From the NCBI GenBank assembly GCA_009746045.1, contig RPFO01000299.1, forward strand, positions 124,001 to 188,000: a stretch of 64,000 bases of DNA. The letters run 5' to 3'. Source of the DNA: Mesostigma viride. Its lineage: Eukaryota > Streptophyta > Mesostigmatophyceae > Mesostigmatales > Mesostigmataceae. Below are positions 11,099 through 22,005 of this stretch, in pieces (the stretch's first letter is position 1; each line of letters opens with the position of its first letter). The position numbers and the translations under genes were made by a program. Below the pieces are notes generated by a model that saw nothing but the letters and a program-made list of their open reading frames with translations, was not told where the DNA came from and searched no databases.

Positions 11099-12650
11099 AA
11101 AGATCATACGGCGCTGCCATGGCAAGAAAACCCAGCAACCCAGCAACGCAGCTATGGCGCAACCCAGAAACGAAAACATTTGCGACAGCCTGCTTCAATA
11201 ATGCTTGGATTCACACAAATGAACAAGTGGGGCTTACCAATCCAATCGATGGTCTCGGCTTGCTCGCAAATCCCTGCAACCAAACGAGAACCGACAAAAA
11301 CACTCACACTCCCCCGTCAGCGACCGGCACCACGACACCAAAAAAGCGACGAAATTATCTGTCTCACACTCCCCCGTCATCGAGCTGCTTGTGGACAACT
11401 ATCTGTCAAAAGCATCCATGTACATACACCGCCATTGCTCACCTCTTTTCACACTCTTCGGCTGCACACAATGGCGTTGCTCAGTCGAATATGGCTGTCG
11501 GGTTGCTAATATCGTTGTCACTTTCGGCCGATGTCGCGAATACCCGCCGTTGATGCTCGGGTGCAAGGTGCATCCACGGTGTCGGTCTTCCAGGAGGGCT
11601 GGAAAGCGCCAACGCAGCACCTGCAATTCAAATTCCCTGGTGCTGGTATGCCGACGCGCAAATGGAATGGCGCGGCGCCTAAAAGGCGCCGCGCGCGGGA
11701 AAAAAATTACGCGCCAAACGATATGGCGCGGCGCCGGGACGGCGCCGCGCTGAAAAATACTTGCAGTCGCAACTGTGACGTGGCGCTGCAGACCACACGG
11801 TAGGGAATTCGCAGCGCCATATATGGCGCCACGCCGACTCCTGACGCCGTGTGGCGCCACATGGACGCGGCGCTGCACACAGCTCGAGCCCATTTTTTCA
11901 CATTCCTGCTACCTGATTGGACGCCTGGCGGAGGAAGCTTTTCACGGCGCGACGCCGAGGGGCTTCAAAAACGTATATAAGCAGGCAAAATTTCTCCGAA
12001 ATTTAATGAACGAGCGCGACGCGGAGACCATGCTAGTGTGCGGAACTGGTGAACCACACCGGTACGGGACAGATTCTTGGCTGATCCTCGTAGTACCTCG
12101 TGAACACGTCTAGTAGGCCCGGGTTCAACTCCCGTCGTAACATTTTTTTTTGGGTTGGTGTGGCAAGCCTATAAAGCAATCCGCAAACCACTACACGGCT
12201 GGTAAGATTTAATATAATTAGCAACCTAATAGCTATATCAAAAATGTTTATGGGCATGGAAATTTTTAATATGTTGATATTAGACTGCAATGAAACGAAT
12301 ATGCAACCTGCCCCCCTATGTTTAATACAATATTATTATTATTATTTGTGGCATGAATATAATAATTGTGTGAAATACAATGCTATGTGCAATATATTGC
12401 TGGTATGCCATGCAATTGTAACCAACAGGTGCAAGACCAAAAGGCGTCTTCAGGGCCCACCTGCTGCGAACAAGAGCTATGGCGGCGGGAGGTGCGTGCA
12501 GGGTTACGGATTTACGGGGTTGTTGACCACCAAATTTGTTGTTACGTGTGTTATGGAAACATTTCAGTCGAATTTCTGGGTTCCAACGGTCGTTAAGGTT
12601 ATAAAAAGTGCGTTGGGATTCGGAAATTCACATCCTGGCGTGTAAAAAAT
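11099..12650. other. unique region, no gene recognised; GGCGCC hairpins and tRNA-like end
   Basis: Several overlapping frames of up to 190 aa exist, but none has recognisable domains or consistent codon character, so I do not call a gene. 11660-11880 is dense in GGCGCC hairpins. 11975-12150 ends with a T-arm-like CCCGGGTTCAACTCCCG and a T9 run. 12150-12640 is AT-rich and contains a decayed palindrome, CCAACGGTCGTTAA, near 12582. Confidence 0.5.
11668..11862. repeat. cluster of GGCGCC-centred hairpins
   Basis: GCGCGGCGCC is inverted as GGCGCCGCGC across a short loop at about 11670-11694 and again at about 11725-11750. GCGCCATATATGGCGC (about 11814-11829) and GTGGCGCCAC (about 11851-11860) are perfect palindromes. 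An A-rich linker (GGGAAAAAAATTACG) separates the first two hairpins. The role is unknown; bidirectional regulatory DNA or a foldback remnant are both possible. Confidence 0.7.
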
Positions 12651-12652
12651 GC

Positions 12653-13200
12653 AGGTGTTGGCGAGTTTTCGGCCCGCTTTCAGGGGTCCAACGGCCGTTG
12701 GGTGTCTAAAATGCATGTGTTAGCGTGTTTCCGGCCCGCTTTCAGGGGCCCAACGGCCGTTGGACGTCGAAAATGCATGTGTTGGCGTGTTTTCGGCCCG
12801 CTTTCAGGGGTCCAACGGCCGTTGGGTGTCGAAAATGCATGTAAAGGGCGTGTTTCAGGCCCACTTTCAGGGGTCCAACGGCCGTTGGGTGTAGAAAATG
12901 CATGTGTTGGCGTGTTTTCGGCCCGCTTTCAGGGGTCCAACGGCCGTTGGGTGTCGAAAATGCATGTGTTGGCGTGTTTCAGGCCCACTTTCAGGGGTCC
13001 AACGGCCGTTGGGTGTCGAAAATGCATGTGTTGGCGTGTTTTCGGCCCGCTTTCTGGGGTCCAACGGCCGTTGGGTGTCGAAAATGCATGTGTTGGCGTG
13101 TTTCAGGCCCACTTTCGGGGTCCAACGGCCGTTGGGTGTCGAAAATGCATGTGTTGGCGTGTTTCAGGCGTACTTTCAGGGGTCCAACGGCCGTTGGGAC
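12653..13200. repeat. 62-bp tandem repeat, nine palindrome-bearing units
   Basis: Each unit reads GAAAATGCATGTGTTGGCG, TGTTT(T)C(A/G)GGCCC, CTTTCAGGGG and then TCCAACGGCCGTTGGG. Perfect palindromes start at 12688, 12750, 12812, 12875, 12937, 12999, 13061, 13122 and 13184, so the period is 61-63 bp. The block ends about 70 bp before the next gene's first ATG and could form its 5' flank. Two alternating subtypes (CGGCCCGC and AGGCCCAC) are visible. Confidence 0.95.
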
Positions 13201-13267
13201 CTACAAATTGGGTAATTGTTGGAAAGCAATAATTTGATAAAAAGTCAAAACTTCGTCTGGATTCTGT

Positions 13268-16200
13268 ATGCGCGCGGATGCAGGTGAAGCGCACAACAAA
13301 GACCTAAGTCTCAAGTACGTCGAGATCAAGGGCAACCAACTTGCCCTCGACATGGCCAGCGCAATGGAATACTTGCTGAAGGACAACAATCACAAGACTG
13401 AAAACACGAAAACTGCAGTAGGCTTGAGGGCGCTTGAGCGGCTGCCAGGTGCGGTTGTGAAGGTTATGGGGAAACAGTACCGCCCTGCGCTGAAAAGAAA
13501 GGCGTCGGAGTCCTTCGCTCAGGAGGTTGTCGCTAATATCGTGCAAGGTTTCCAGGAATTGGGCAAGTCGGATGAGCACAGGAACGCGAAGTGCGCTGTG
13601 CTGTCAATGTGCTTGGGAAAGGACGGCATGAACAATCAAGGGCATTGCACTCTCGCGCGGCTGCTTCACGTCACGCCCAAGGATATCCAGACCGCAAGGG
13701 GAATGAGGATGGGGGGCGACCTTCCCGCCCTGAAGGCGCCCCTCGTGCTTTACGGTCGGACAAGTTTCCGGAGGAGGTCAAAGACATCGTCGGGAGTTAC
13801 TGGTTGTCAGACCTAAACACGAGGGCGTCTCCCAACCATAAGGACGTGGTCAATGAGTTCGAAAGGAAGGGAAACGCCAGGATCCTCATTTCCTCCCAGG
13901 GCGGAAGGTACTATTTGGACTCGCTTGAAACGATTTACAAGCGGTTCTGTTCTGACGCGTCGCCGTACAAGGGAGGTATCGTGACGACTGCGGACGGGAC
14001 AAGGTACAAGGTGGGGTACACGAAGTTCGTGGAGTTCATGCCCAAGTGCGTAAAGGGCGTGTGGAAGGACCGGGACTTGTGCGCATGCGAAAAGCACGTC
14101 GTCTTCGAGTCCCTGCTCTCTGCCTTCACCAAAGGCGTCAAGGAGTTGAAGAGCACGCTGGAGATCGAGGAGAGGGAGGGTATCCCTTCCGTGCCTGACA
14201 ATGCCCATGATTTCGTTCGACGTTTCACCTGCCACAGGCTGAGAGGGGGGAGGGGGGGCAAGGAGGGGGGAGGACGGGCGGCCCGTTCGTTAACGTCCCA
14301 ATGAACTGCTTGGAAGGGACCTGCAACGAGTGTGGGATTTCCGAGTTCATCGTGACGGACCAGATGAAGGGGTGGACAAAGAAGTACACGTGGTTCGACT
14401 TCGTAAAGGAGGGCACAGCGCCCCGTGGGACGGTAAGCATGTATATTTGCATCGTTGAATATATATATGTAGACTTTCATACTTCCAACGGCCGTTGGCG
14501 TTGGGAAATTCCCAGCTGCTGACTTCCATTCTTCGGTCAATCCATGGTGCGCGGGTGTGTTGTGTTGCAGGAGGAGGATGTGGCGCCGCAAATGAACCTG
14601 CAGCAAAAACTCATCAAGTCAACCCTCTCGGAGCTCCATGAACTCATTACGGCGCGCTTCCCGGAATTCGCCATTCACGTCCATACATGGGCCTGGCAGC
14701 ACCACGCTTACAAGGAGTGCATTGACGTGATGCCGCTGGGAACGGTGGTGGTCCTGATGGACTACTCGGAGAACTATTCGGACCACCTGCAGAAACAGTT
14801 GCAGGCGCAGTACTGGTACCCAAGTAGTTACGTCCTGATGCCGGTGATCGTGATGTACCGTGATCCCGTATCGCTGGAAATCAAAAGGGTGAAGCACGAT
14901 TACATGGGGAAGGACGTACCGAGGAATGCCCAGACCCTGGAGTTCGTGATGAAGAATACCCTTAACGTGCTGAGGGAGGAGGGGGTGGAGGTGAGGAACT
15001 GGATCAGTTGGTCCGACAACTGTAAGGAGCAGTTCCAATCCCGGTATGTGTTGGCGATGGCTGCGGACCTGCTCGAGGCCGACCCCGACTTGGAATCATT
15101 GGAGTGGAACTACTCGTGTGCAGGACATGGGAAGGGGGAGTCGGACGGGGAGGGGGGGACGGTCAAAAGCATCCTCAAAAGAGCGCAGATGCAGGAGGAC
15201 AATCGGAACCTGAATACGGTGGAGGCACTGGTGGCCTACCTGAACCGGGATTGGAGAACCGGCAAAGACTCGAGTCGACCATCGGCACAATCGGACGTGG
15301 TTCGACGGGCATTTCTTCTCGATAACGTAAGTAAAGACAGTTGCTTTCTGGTGGTCAAGTGCAGTTCTATAATTTGTCTCTGGTTACACTTTACAGAGGA
15401 CAGCTTCCTTGATGCAGTTTGAAGTTTCATAAGGCCAACGGCCGTTGGAGCTGGAAAATCGTATAATTGTTGAGTGCCAACGGCCGTTGGAGTTGAGAAA
15501 TGTACTTATATAAAGTTTCCAAGGGCCAACGGCCGTTGGAGTTGGGAAATCTTATAATTGTTGAGTGCCAACGGCCGTTGGAGTTGGGAAATGTGCTGTG
15601 ATGTTGTTTCATGGATTTACAATTGCAGATTCCCACGTCCGGTAAGGAGCGAGGCCCGATCCGAGATATCTCCACGGCACACCAGTGGCGACTGGACAAA
15701 AAGGGCGAGCGGGTCGAGGTGGTTAAGCTCAGGCGTTTTTCATGCTTCAGTTGTGCGGAGTGCCGAGAGGGCAAGTGGACGACATGCCCAAAGATTGGAG
15801 CAGCTCGTCGTGGACTGTAAAACTCCAGGCGAGTAAGTCGCGGAACCCCACGCGATATCCGGGAACCCGCCTGAACCACCTTCAAACGGCAAGAAACGAG
15901 TTGGGGCGTGGTTTGCAGGAGGGGGAGGCCGTCGCAGTCGCATCTGAGAGGGGGCACAAGGACCATGTGCCCGACCACCCGTACTGGTTGGCGAAAGTTG
16001 TTCGAGTCGCCCACCAACTCGACAAGGATGAGTGTTTAAACAAACATACAGGGGGGGGGGCGAGGTTTTTAAGAAAGGCAACTGGGTAATGTACGTAAAA
16101 TACTTCGAGAGGTGCTCCTCCTCCGGATCGGACGCCCGACGCTTCTTCTGGAACCCAGACGACCGAGAACCCTTAACTGCAATCGTGTGCTACCTGAGCG

Positions 16201-16412
16201 TCGCAAAGGTCACGAAGGGCAAGTGGGAAGGACATCCGGACAACACGCGACAGGGCTGGTTCACAATTGCGAAGAAGGTGGACGCCGAAATTACGGTACG
16301 TCATTCCAAACATTACTGTGTAAAATTGGTGTTTGTATGTCGCATGTGTTTTTTTGTCGACGGTCGTTCACCTTACTAATGTTACATACAGGGCAATCAG
16401 CCTATACTTTAG
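13268..16412 (+). CDS. putative DDE-transposase-like protein, three introns, frame-broken
   Basis: I join exons 13268-14432, 14571-15326, 15629-16295 and 16392-16412. Key segments are NTRASPNHKDVV (about 13815), the cysteine pair DLCACEKHVVF (about 14075), NCLEGTCNECG, MDYSENYSDHLQKQ (about 14756), ISWSDNCKEQFQ (about 15004) and HGKGESDGEGGTVK (about 15126). From memory these match a widespread, mostly uncharacterised eukaryotic family with DF(S/A)ENY, SDG and HGKGxxDGxGGxxK motifs, which suggests a DDE/RNase H-fold transposase, whether mobile or domesticated. No terminal repeats are evident. The reading frame breaks at about 13.7 kb, at the G-rich 14.23-14.29 kb, at 15.79 kb and at a G10 run (16051-16060), from assembly error or decay. 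The true start may lie upstream. Confidence 0.6.
14433..14570 (+). other. intron 1 (138 nt) with palindrome
   Basis: Donor GTAAGC follows a complete ACG codon, and acceptor TGTGTTGCAG precedes GAGGAGGAT, so the frame is kept. The intron carries one perfect CCAACGGCCGTTGG at 14485-14498. Confidence 0.85.
15327..15628 (+). other. intron 2 (302 nt) with four palindromes
   Basis: Donor GTAAGTAAAG follows the AAC codon, and acceptor TTACAATTGCAG precedes ATTCCCACG in frame. Perfect palindromes sit at 15435-15448, 15477-15490, 15526-15539 and 15568-15581. Each is followed by AG(C/T)TG(G/A)GAAAT-like sequence, which gives two alternating units (TATAATTGTTGAGTG and TATAAAGTTTCC). Confidence 0.85.
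16296..16391 (+). other. intron 3 (96 nt)
   Basis: Donor GTACGT follows an ACG codon, and acceptor GTTACATACAG precedes a final exon of six codons and TAG (16392-16412). This intron has no palindrome. One lies 43 bp past the stop, at 16455-16468. Confidence 0.75.
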
Positions 16413-16660
16413 CTTGGCTGCATGGCGCATGTCGCATATCTTAATTTCTCAAAGCCAACGGCCGTTGGACTTACGAAACTGGACAAGTGCCAAGTGCGGA
16501 TTGGGTACTAAAATGGGCATTCTTGTTGAGGATGACCAGTTGTGTTTATATATTTTTGCATGGTGGCGGATGACTTGGCGTGTTGTTGCATTTTTACATA
16601 CGGGTGTATGGTAGGCCTTAAACCCTAAACCCCTACACTCCTAAACCATATTTACCCTTA
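16413..16660. other. 3' flank of the transposase-like gene
   Basis: It contains a perfect CCAACGGCCGTTGG at 16455-16468 and CCCTAAACCCCTACACTCC near 16622. The latter loosely resembles CCCTAAA telomere units but is present only about once. No gene is seen. Confidence 0.6.
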
Positions 16661-18958
16661 TATGTTGGGTGTGTTGTGTGAATGTTGGGTATGTGTGTTG
16701 GGGCGTGTGTGTTGTGTGTGTGTGTTGGGTGCATTCATGAAGGTGCGGGGGCGTGTAGGGTGTGTGCAAAGTGTCTTGTGTGTTGATGTTGGGTGTGGGG
16801 GGGGGGAGGTACATGTGTGTTGTGTGTGTGACTTAGTAGGTGTGTTGTGTGTGTGACTTAGGTGTGTGTGTTGTTTGTGTTGGATATGTGTTGTGTGTGT
16901 GTGTGTTGTGTGTGTGTAGGGTGTCTTGTGTGTTGGTTTCTTGTTTTTAGTAGGTGTTGGGTGTGTGTATGTCGGGTGCAAACATAGTGTGTGTGTGTGT
17001 GTGTGTGTTCGGTATGTGTGTTGGGTGTCTTGTGTGTGTGTTGTGTGTGTTGGGCGTGTGTGTGTGCTCTGTGTATGTATGTTGTGTGTGTGTGTGTGTT
17101 GGGGCGTGTGCGTGTGTGTGTTGTGTGCATGTTAATTGTCATGTATTGGTGTTGAGTGTGGGGGGGGGATGGACGTGTGTGTTGTGTGTGACTTAGGTGT
17201 GTTATGTGTGTGTTGTGTGTGACTTAAGTGTGTAGTGTGTGTGTTGTGTGTGTTGGATGTGTGGTGTGGGTGTGGGTGTGGGTGTGGGTGTGTGGGTGGG
17301 GGGGGGGGGCCAAGTGTCTTGTGTGTTGGTATTGGGTTTGTGTGGGGGGGTGTACGTGTGTGTTGTGTGTGACTTAGGTGTGTTTTGTGTGTGTTGTGTG
17401 TGATCGACCTAGGTGTGTGTTGCGTGTGTGTGTTGGGTGTACATGTGTTCATAAAGGGTGTGGGTGTGTGTAGGGTGTGTGCAAAGTGTCTTGTGTGTTG
17501 GTGTTGGGTGTGGGGGGGGGGAAAGTACGTGTGTGTTGTGTGTGTGACTTAGGTGTGTTGTGTGTGTGTTGTTTGCATGTTATTGTCATGTGTTGGTGTT
17601 GTGGGGGGGGGGGATGTACGTGTACGTGTGTTGTGTGTTGGTGTCTTATTTTTAGGTGTTGGTGTGTGTGTCGTGGGTGCAAACATTGTGTGTGTGTGTT
17701 GGGTGTGTGTTGGGTGTCTTGTGTGTTTGGTGTTTTTGGTAGGTGTTGTGTGTGCGTGTTTTCGGTATGTGTGTTGGGTGTCTTGTGTGTGTGTGGTATG
17801 TGTTTGGGTGTTGTTGTGTGTGCAGTGTTGGGGCATGTGTGTGTGTGTGTTGGGGCATGTGTGTGTGTTGTGGCATGTTAATTGTCATGTGTTGGTGTTG
17901 TGTGTGGGGGGGGGGGGATGTACGTGTGTGTTGTGTGTTACTTAGGTGTGTTATGTGTGTGTTGGGTGTGGGTGTCGTGGGTGCAAACATTGTGTGTGTG
18001 TGTGTTGGGTGTGTGTTGGGTGTCTTGTGTGTTGGTGTCTTGTTTTTAGTAGGTGTTGTGTGTGCATGTTTTCGGTATGTGTGTTGGGTGTCTTGTGTGT
18101 GTGTGGTGTGTGTTTGGGTGTTGTTGTGTGTGCAGTGTTGGGGCATGTGTGTGTGTGTGTTGGGGCATGTGTGTGTGTTGGGGCATGTGTGTCAGTGTGT
18201 GTGTTGTGGCATGTTAATTGTCATGTGTTGGTGTTGAGTGTGTGGGGGGGATGGACGTGTGTGTTGTGTGTGACTTAGGTGTGTTATGTGTGTGTTGTGT
18301 GTGACTTAAGTGTGTAGTGTGTGTGTTGTGTGTGTTGGATGTGTGGTGTGGGTGTGGGTGTGGGTGTGTGGGTGTGGGGGGGGGGGGGCCAAGTGTCTTG
18401 TGTGTTGGTATTGGGTGTGTGTGGGGGGGTGTACGTGTGTGTTGTGTGTGACTTAGGTGTGTTTTGTGCGCACATACGTACCTACACACGGGTATATTGT
18501 CGTGGGTGCAAACATTGTGTGTGTGTGTGTTGGGTGTGTGTTGGTTGTCTTGTGTGTTGGTGTCTTGTTTTTAGTAGGTGTTGTGTGTGCGTGTTTTCGG
18601 TATGTGTGTTGGGTGTCTTTTGTGTGTGTGGTGTGTGTTTGGGTGTTGTTGTGTGTGCAGTGTTGGGGCATGTGTGTGTGTGTTGGGGCATGTGTGTGTG
18701 TGTGTTGGGGCATGTGTGTCAGTGTGTGTGTTGTGGCCTGTTAATTGTCATGTGTTGGTGTTGTGTGTGGGGGGGGCGGGATGTACCTGTGTGTTGTGTG
18801 TTACTTAGGTGTGTTATGTGTGTGTTGCGTGTGTGTGTTGGGTGTGTGTTGCATGGCTGTCTTGTGTGTTGGTGTCTTGTTTTTAGGTGTTGGTGTGTGT
18901 CTTGGGTGCAAACATAGTGTGTGTGTGTGTGTGTTGGGTGTGTTGTTCGTGTGTGTAT
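16661..18958. repeat. GT-rich low-complexity domain with long internal duplications
   Basis: The plus strand is almost entirely G and T, with GTGTGTTG, GTGTCTTGTGTGTTGG, GTGACTTAGGTGTG and GGGTGCAAACAT motifs recurring. Blocks of about 280-310 bp recur: 17130-17420 with 18214-18475, and 17660-17945 with 17946-18250 and 18484-18810. It is therefore a diverged higher-order minisatellite and not simple (GT)n. Cysteine/valine-rich and threonine/histidine-rich frames are repeat artefacts. Confidence 0.9.
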
Positions 18959-19084
18959 GAAAATATAGAAAATTGTTATATTTGACGATAGTCATAGTGT
19001 ACTACTAAAAACTTGTACATACATATGCTGGAATGATTTTCTTTTTACTATTTCATTCACTATTGCTTATTTCTTCACACATGT
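18959..19084. other. AT-rich junction between GT domain and satellite
   Basis: This short AT-rich stretch (GAAAATATAGAAAATTG to TTCTTCACAC) separates the GT domain from the first 40-bp satellite monomer. No feature is recognised. Confidence 0.6.
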
Positions 19085-20537
19085 ACATGCACGCAAGGGG
19101 CGGCTGCACATACACGTACACACACCGCGCACGCAAGGGGCGGCTGCACACACACGTACATCCACCGCGCACGCAAGGGGCAACTGCACACACATGTACA
19201 CACACCATGCACGCAAGGGGCGGCTGCACACACACGTACATCCACCGCGCACGCAAGGGCCGGCTGCACACACACGTACACACACCATGCACGCAAGGGC
19301 CGGCTGCACTCACATGTACATACACCATGCACGCAAGGGGCGGCTGCACACACATGTACACAAACCATGCACGCAAGGGGCTGCTGCACACACACGTACA
19401 CACACAATGCACGCTTGGGGCGACGGCACACACATGTACATCCACCGCGCACGCAAGGGGCGGCTGCACACACACGTACATACACCGCGCACGCAAAGGC
19501 CGGCATGCACACACACGTACACATACAATGCACGCAAGGGGCGACTGCACACAAACGTACATCCACCGCGCACGCAAGGGGCGGCCGCACACACATGTAC
19601 ATCCACCATGCACGCAAGGGGCTGCTGCACACACACTTACACACACAATGCACGCAAGGGGCGACGGCACTCACATGTACATACTGTTGGGCGGCTGCAC
19701 ACACACGTACATACACCGCGCACGCAAGGGCCGGCTGCACACACACGTACATCCACCGCGCACGCAAGGGGCTGCTGCACACACACGTACATACACCGCG
19801 CACGCAAGGGGCGGCTGCACACACACGTACATACACCGCGCACGCAAGGGGCAACTGCACACACATGTACACACACCGCGCACGCTTGGGGCGGCTGCAC
19901 ACACACGTACATACACCGCGAACGCAAGGGGCAACTGCACACACATGTACATCCACCGCGCAACCACGGGGCGGCTGCACACACACGTACATACACCGCG
20001 CACGCAAGGGGCGGCTGCACACATACGTACCTACACCGCGCACGCAAGGGGCGACTGCACACACACTTACACACACAATGCACGCAAGGGCCGGCTGCAC
20101 ACACACGTACACACACCGCGCACGCAAGGGCCGGCTGCACACACACGTACATACACCGCGCACGCAAGGGGCGGCTGCACACACACGTACACACACCGCG
20201 CACGCAAGGGGCGGCTGCACACACACGTACATACACCATGCACGCAAGGGGCTGCACACACACTTACACACACCATGCACGCAAGGGCCGGCATGCACAC
20301 ACACTGGCATACACCGCGCAGGCAAGGGGCGGCTGCACACACGTACATACACCGCGCACGCAAGGGGCAACTGCACACACACGTACACACACCGCGCACG
20401 CAAGGGGCGGCTGCACACACACGTACACACACCATGCACGCAATTGCCGGCATGCACACACACGTACATCCACCGCGCACGCAAGGGGCAACTGCACACA
20501 CATGTACACACACCGCGCACGCTTGGGGCGGCTGCAC
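19085..20537. repeat. 40-bp satellite, block 1
   Basis: About 36 monomers. The core is CGCACGCAAGGGGCGGC followed by TGCACACACACGTACATAC. Variable sites are CGCGC/CATGC, GGGGC/GGGCC, GGCTG/AACTG, CACGT/CATGT and TACAT/TACAC. Because 40 is not divisible by 3 and the unit has few stops, long frames exist on both strands; their peptides repeat every 40 residues. Block 1 ends where a long/short composite element is inserted after CTGCAC. Confidence 0.97.
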
Positions 20538-22005
20538 TTTGTGAGCTCACGCTCGTTCTATCTATGACCTGCGGAAGTCTCAAAGGGGGAGGGGAGGCCG
20601 CAGTAGACAGGTCTGACTTGGTAGCCAGTACTAGGGGGGGGGGTACGGTGATGTGGGGGGGGGGTACCGGGAACGGTACTGCGGACCGGGTCCAATTTGT
20701 TTTGTGGACCGGGGGCAGTCCTGTGGACCGGGGGCGGCGCGGCGCCACTGGCCTGTTGGTCAGTGGGCTGGCGTCCGCCACCCCACCTACGACTAGGTAG
20801 ACGGTGGATACTTAGGGTTGTGGCGGGGCAACAACCACTCCTCTTTGCAGCTGTGTCGACGGCCCACTGACGGCGTGTGTGCACTGCTATGGCGGTGCCG
20901 AATGTAAATCACAGCTACCGGCCTCCGAATTATCATTCGGGGGCCTGGATAATTTAAGGTTATGACGGCTGCGCGACGGGGGTCGGCAGCACCCCAAGAA
21001 ACTGCCATTCGAAGTGCGGGCGGTAGCTGCCAGTGCCAGATTGTTTTATTTTTGCCCGCCCGTTGTACTCGCCACCCCGAGCTCGCGGGAGGGGTCTGGA
21101 TAGACGCGGGAGTGACTCTTGATCGGACAGCTAAGGCGGGGCAATAGTGGTGCTCGGGTGGTAACAGCTACAGGCGGAGGGGAATTACGTCCCAGGCAAG
21201 TTTCGTTGTGGATCACGTGCGCTGGGCCTGGCTAATGAATATCGTCAAGAATAGTGCATGAGCGCGCTATACGAGCATGGGAAGAAGGGGGAATCGAGCC
21301 CCCAGGCCAGCGCAGGAGCGGGAGGGCTGCAGCCCCAGCGCCAGGGGGGGCAGCATCCTAAACAGCCTAACATTTCTTCGTACTAAGTGAGGCGACAGCG
21401 GCCGGCGGCCAGGGCGGAATGGCGGGGTCGTTGCCGCGTAATTTAAGCGGGGACGAGTTGTTGGGACTGGCGGTGCACAGCGGGGAAGGGGAAGGATGTT
21501 AGGGCGGGGCGATAGCGGATCCCAGACGCAGCTGCGTCATTGGGGTGCCGGGGTGCTATGCCTGTGAAGAAAGGTGTACAAAGAATCGCCGAACCCGCAG
21601 GGGCGGCTGCCGAGGGCAGTGCCCACATGGGTGAGAACACCCCCCATAGTGGGGGGTCCCTACGGGGATACGATTGGCTTCCCTCTTGTATTGCCGCCTG
21701 GTTTAATGGAAGCACTGGTAGCGGCAGGGGACAAGGGGGGCGACGAGAAGTCTGGGCCATACGACAGCTTGCGGCCAAGTGGCCAGGTAGTGGGTGCGGG
21801 ATGTTACAAAGCCCAGGTCCTCTTGACTGGCCCAGGTCCTTATGACTGGTATGATGTTTCGGCCCCTGTTGTGTGGCCTAGTTAGCTTAGAGACTGCAGA
21901 TTCTTAGGTTAGCTAATGGCTTGGACGTGTGCCTAACACGCATTTGTAATAAACATGTTTCTCTGGCAGCCCCTCACTCCAATGGAACTAAAGCAGCAAT
22001 TGGAT
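20538..22005 (+). mobile_element. composite element family D, locus 1, long unit
   Basis: This is 1468 bp, oriented from the hairpin end. It begins TTTGT followed by GAGC-TCAC-GCTC (stem bases 6-9 and 14-17) and ends GCAGCAATTGGAT. It carries G-rich stretches near 20636-20720 and no credible ORF. The first ~315 bp and last ~205 bp are shared with the adjoining short unit, and the ~946 bp between are unique to the long unit. It joins the satellite at CTGCAC without duplicated bases. Confidence 0.85.

Noticed and set aside
11391-11893. Overlapping frames of 120-190 codons around 11.4-11.9 kb
   Set aside because: Several frames on both strands are open in a GC-rich stretch, and none has a domain, intron signal or repeat-free character that would favour it.
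12036-12150. tRNA gene ending CCCGGGTTCAACTCCCG with a T-run terminator
   Set aside because: The T-arm is convincing, but no matching acceptor 5' strand or anticodon arm was found at normal spacing.
15833-15918. A further intron with GTAAGT donor and TTTGCAG acceptor
   Set aside because: The splice signals look good, but the phases on either side do not match, and the unspliced frame (15742-16089) is open. It remains undecided and was not annotated.
16620-16660. Telomere remnant from CCCTAAACCCCTA
   Set aside because: Single irregular occurrence with no tandem continuation.
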